Shown here: positions 6,183 through 7,871 of the stretch, piece by piece
How the letters are laid out: each line of letters begins with the position of its first letter
Position numbering within the stretch: the stretch's first letter is position 1
Assembly (NCBI GenBank): GCA_934424575.1
Contig: CAKRXU010000063.1
Location: 1 to 7,871, forward strand
Reading direction: 5' to 3'
Length of the DNA stretch: 7,871 nucleotides
Source of the DNA: an uncultured Blautia sp.
GTDB taxonomy: Bacteria; Bacillota; Clostridia; Lachnospirales; Lachnospiraceae
Notes under the pieces: model-generated
What the model was told of the DNA's origin: nothing
What the model saw: only the letters and a program-made list of their open reading frames with translations
Databases searched by the model: none
Position numbers and translations under genes: made by a program

Positions 6183-6632
6183 TTATGCGGATTTTGTTTC
6201 GTGGGCGTGAGCGTAGGCTACCTGGATCTCTTCCGGCATAGAATCCGGGATCATCGCATGAAGCTGATCTTCGCTGACACCTTTCATTGCCTGGTCATAA
6301 AACCAGCATTTGTATTTCAGCATATCAAGTGCCTGGTTCATACGCTCAATTTCTGCCTCGATATTCTGACGCTGACGCTGGAACATGGTACGGCGCTGCG
6401 GGTAAGTTTCCTTTCCCATGGCACACCATTCGATGAACTGGCGGATGTCCTTGATCTCCATGCCGGATTTTTTGAGGCATTCGATGACACGCAGAGTCTC
6501 CAGTTCGCGGTCGCTGAATTTGCGGACCCCGGAGACACGCATCATATCCGGAAAAAGCCCCTCTTTATCATAGTAGCGGAGCGTAGAGACAGGCAGACCA
6601 AACATTTCAGATACTTCTCCGATAGAATACAT
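6183..6632 (-). CDS. MerR-family transcriptional regulator
   Basis: This 149-residue protein has an N-terminal MerR winged helix-turn-helix (about 1-70; YSIGEVSEMFGLPVSTLRYYDKEGLF, then G.RKF) and a dimerising coiled coil (about 80-107, rich in Arg, Gln and Glu). The C-terminal part is short (about 108-149) and has no metal-binding cysteine pair or drug-binding domain. It resembles the small AdhR/YyaN-like stress-sensing MerR group of Firmicutes; Cys70 and Cys109 are possible redox-reactive residues (inference). AGGAGGT lies 9 nt before the ATG. The gene starts 27 nt after the peptidase stop codon, so the two are probably co-transcribed. A promoter with MerR-type geometry lies upstream of the peptidase gene at 7696-7726 and is the likely target. 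Confidence 0.92.
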   Translation of the reverse strand: MYSIGEVSEMFGLPVSTLRYYDKEGLFPDMMRVSGVRKFSDRELETLRVIECLKKSGMEIKDIRQFIEWCAMGKETYPQRRTMFQRQRQNIEAEIERMNQALDMLKYKCWFYDQAMKGVSEDQLHAMIPDSMPEEIQVAYAHAHETKSA

Positions 6633-6659
6633 AATAAAAAACCTCCTGATGTTTTGAAT

Positions 6660-7625
6660 TTAAAATTTAAGATCACAAAGTGCAGGATAGCCATAGGCAG
6701 ACTTCGCACTTCGAACGGCACAGAGGATTGCCTCTGACATGACATCAGCTGCAAGCGTGCCGACCATATCGCAGTCTGCTGCAACGGTTCCGACAGAAAG
6801 GGCGTAGATGCTGTCACCGTCGGCAGAAGTGTGCACCGGACGGATGGAACGGGCATAGCCATTATGTGTCATACCGGCAATCTTGCAGAGCTGGCTTTTG
6901 TCAAATTTTGCATTGGTGATGATGGCACCGATCGTGGTATTTCCTGTAAATTTGTTTTCATGTACTTCGTAGGACTGATAGAGCAGCTTTGCAGAATCAG
7001 CAAAAGAATCACGATCTTCGTTAAGTAAACCGGCAATGATCCTGCCAGAGTGGTGATCGTAGATATCACCGAGTGCATTTACGGCAATGATCGCGCCGAT
7101 TTTGAGTTCTCCGATCTGCACGGCGTAACTTCCGATGCCGGATTTCATGCAGAAATCCATCCCCTTAAATTTACCGACGGTTGCCCCTGTACCTGCACCG
7201 AAGTTTCCATCCTGGTAATTGTCAAGATAAGCATTCTTACAGGCTTCATAGCCCATCGCCTTATCCGGGCGGCAGTGTGGATCAGCTACGGTCAGGTCAA
7301 AAAGATCCGACTGGCAGACAAGAGGTACTTTAGTCACACCTACATCAAAACCGATGTCCCTTTCTTCCAGGAACTGCATGACACCGCCGCCGGCATCCAG
7401 CCCGAATGCACTGCCTCCTCCGAGAAGTACGGCATGGATCGTCTGTGCATTGGCAAGCGGTTTGAGAAGTTCACTTTCCCTTGAAGCAGGACCGCCTCCG
7501 CGGACATCAAGCCCCGCGCACATGCCGCTTTCACTCAGGATAACGGTACAGCCTGTTCCTCCCTCGATATTCTGTGCATTTCCAATGCGGATCCCTGGAA
7601 AGTCTTTGATACTGATAACATCCAT
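6660..7625 (-). CDS. P1/S58-family (DmpA-type) self-processing peptidase or amidase
   Basis: This 321-residue protein belongs to peptidase family S58 (DmpA L-aminopeptidase D-esterase, beta-aminopeptidases, nylon oligomer hydrolase NylC). These are made as one chain and cut themselves to free an N-terminal nucleophile. Visible blocks: GIRIGNAQN (11-19), DVRGGGPASRE (40-50), LLGGGSAFGLDAGGGVMQFLEE (67-88), GAGTGATVGK (143-152), VNALGD (182-187) and FTGNTTIGAIITNAK (226-240). The expected cut is between Asn229 and Thr230, giving a Thr nucleophile as in NylC rather than the Ser of DmpA. No signal peptide; cytoplasmic. GGAGG lies 6 nt before the ATG and the length is usual. Natural substrate unknown; many members act on small peptides or amides. 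Probably the first gene of an operon with merR. Confidence 0.91.
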   Translation of the reverse strand: MDVISIKDFPGIRIGNAQNIEGGTGCTVILSESGMCAGLDVRGGGPASRESELLKPLANAQTIHAVLLGGGSAFGLDAGGGVMQFLEERDIGFDVGVTKVPLVCQSDLFDLTVADPHCRPDKAMGYEACKNAYLDNYQDGNFGAGTGATVGKFKGMDFCMKSGIGSYAVQIGELKIGAIIAVNALGDIYDHHSGRIIAGLLNEDRDSFADSAKLLYQSYEVHENKFTGNTTIGAIITNAKFDKSQLCKIAGMTHNGYARSIRPVHTSADGDSIYALSVGTVAADCDMVGTLAADVMSEAILCAVRSAKSAYGYPALCDLKF

Positions 7626-7695
7626 GATATTCCTCCATAATCTGTAAAACCGTAAAATAAAACCGGAATTTACTCTTATATTTTACCTAAAGGTA

Positions 7696-7726
7696 TTGAT
7701 CTAAAGTCAGGTTTAAGTGTTATACT
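7696..7726 (+). promoter_or_regulatory. MerR-type promoter with 19-bp spacer
   Basis: TTGATC (7696-7701) and TATACT (7721-7726) are 19 nt apart, longer than normal and diagnostic of promoters twisted into shape by MerR proteins. Between them an imperfect dyad, CTAAAGTC (7701-7708) against GGTTTAAG (7710-7717), resembles the CTTAAAGT-ACTTTAAG operators of small Firmicute MerR regulators. A second palindrome, TACCT-AA-AGGTA (7684-7695), abuts the -35 box. The promoter points to the frame starting at 7779. Confidence 0.65.
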
Positions 7727-7727
7727 T

Positions 7728-7756
7728 ATAGTAACAAATTAAAATTTTAATGTCAA
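7728..7756 (-). promoter_or_regulatory. Probable promoter of the peptidase-merR operon
   Basis: On the minus strand a perfect TTGACA (7756-7751) is followed after 17 nt by TACTAT (7733-7728), or after 20 nt by TATAAG. The -10 abuts that of the opposing MerR-type promoter, so the two divergent promoters overlap and probably compete. A MerR dimer at 7701-7717 would sit just past this start point and could repress its own operon. An alternative minus-strand pair with a 19-bp spacer (CTGACT then TAAAAT, nearer the gene) cannot be excluded. Confidence 0.5.
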
Positions 7757-7778
7757 ACAGAATGGAGGAAACTTTATC

Positions 7779-7871
7779 ATGGCAAAGAAATTAGCCTGAA
7801 TTATTCATGAGCATATAGAAATGCTCAATACTGCAAAGCCTTGAATCAGTTTCTTTGTAAACAATCGAGTC
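7779..7871 (+). pseudogene. Start of a MerR-controlled gene stopped after six codons; disrupted or incomplete
   Basis: GGAGG (7764-7768) lies 10 nt before an ATG at 7779, under the MerR-type promoter. The frame reads MAKKLA and then TGA (7797-7799). Past that it stays open for 14 codons to a second TGA (7842-7844), then to the window edge. No other plus-strand frame is open from this start. Explanations are a broken gene, an insertion close to the start, a short leader peptide, or recoding. The window ends too soon to choose. The protein family is not recognisable. Confidence 0.4.
7808..7827 (+). repeat. Small perfect hairpin at the right edge
   Basis: TGAGCAT (7808-7814) and ATGCTCA (7821-7827) form a 7-bp stem with the 6-nt loop ATAGAA. 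No T-run follows, so it is not an intrinsic terminator. It lies 8 nt after the early TGA of the frame at 7779. It could be a subterminal hairpin of an inserted element or chance. Confidence 0.4.

Noticed and set aside
6150..6737. 195-residue plus-strand frame antisense to merR and the end of the peptidase gene
   Set aside because: It overlaps two well-supported genes and a terminator arm and has no family resemblance.
7797..7827. Selenocysteine insertion at the TGA in the frame starting at 7779
   Set aside because: A hairpin follows the TGA, but its ATAGAA loop lacks the usual bacterial SECIS features, a second TGA follows 14 codons later, and no selenoprotein family is recognisable.
1..7871. 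CRISPR array, riboswitch, phage genes or defence system
   Set aside because: No spaced direct-repeat array, no recognisable riboswitch core in the leaders, and no phage or defence proteins among the genes.

Overview
The window looks like a chromosomal piece of a low-to-moderate GC Firmicute, most likely a gut Clostridia/Lachnospiraceae-type anaerobe. The basis is strong AGGAGG-type ribosome binding sites, near-consensus sigma-A promoters, T-rich intrinsic terminators, the 23S 3' end and an oxygen-sensitive class I hydro-lyase. This placement is an inference from style and gene content, not from a search.

Left edge (1-270): the last ~40 nt of a 23S rRNA gene, a ~107-nt structured spacer with no 5S rRNA, tRNA-Trp(CCA) and a strong terminator that closes the rRNA operon. 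Next (341-1883) is a single-gene unit encoding an AGCS-family sodium:alanine/glycine symporter with its own promoter. It converges on a LysR-type regulator gene, and a bidirectional terminator separates the two.

Centre (1894-6160): the LysR gene (minus strand) faces away from a three-gene plus-strand operon. The operon encodes an SLC13/DASS-type transporter and the alpha and beta subunits of a TtdAB-type L(+)-tartrate dehydratase. Together they read as an L-tartrate uptake and dehydration module: import, dehydration to oxaloacetate, and probable control by the divergent LysR protein, analogous to ttdR-ttdABT of Escherichia coli. The 402-bp divergent control region holds both promoters, a candidate LysR operator dyad, a second dyad just after the predicted operon start point, and a 142-bp non-coding mobile element. 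That element (MITE-like) has perfect 12-bp terminal inverted repeats and a perfect 8-bp target duplication, and it sits between the two promoters.

Right (6109-7871): a bidirectional terminator separates ttdB from a minus-strand pair, a P1/S58 (DmpA-type) self-processing peptidase followed by a small MerR-family regulator. Upstream of the peptidase gene lies a plus-strand promoter with the 19-bp spacer and internal dyad typical of MerR-regulated promoters, overlapping the probable minus-strand promoter. The plus-strand gene it should drive begins with a good ribosome binding site and ATG at 7779 but meets TGA after six codons. It is either broken, interrupted, or continued in an unusual way beyond the window.

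The most noteworthy items are the MITE insertion that pulled apart the lysR/tartrate divergent control region and the MerR-type promoter leading into an apparently disrupted frame. I do not see a clearly new multi-gene system.
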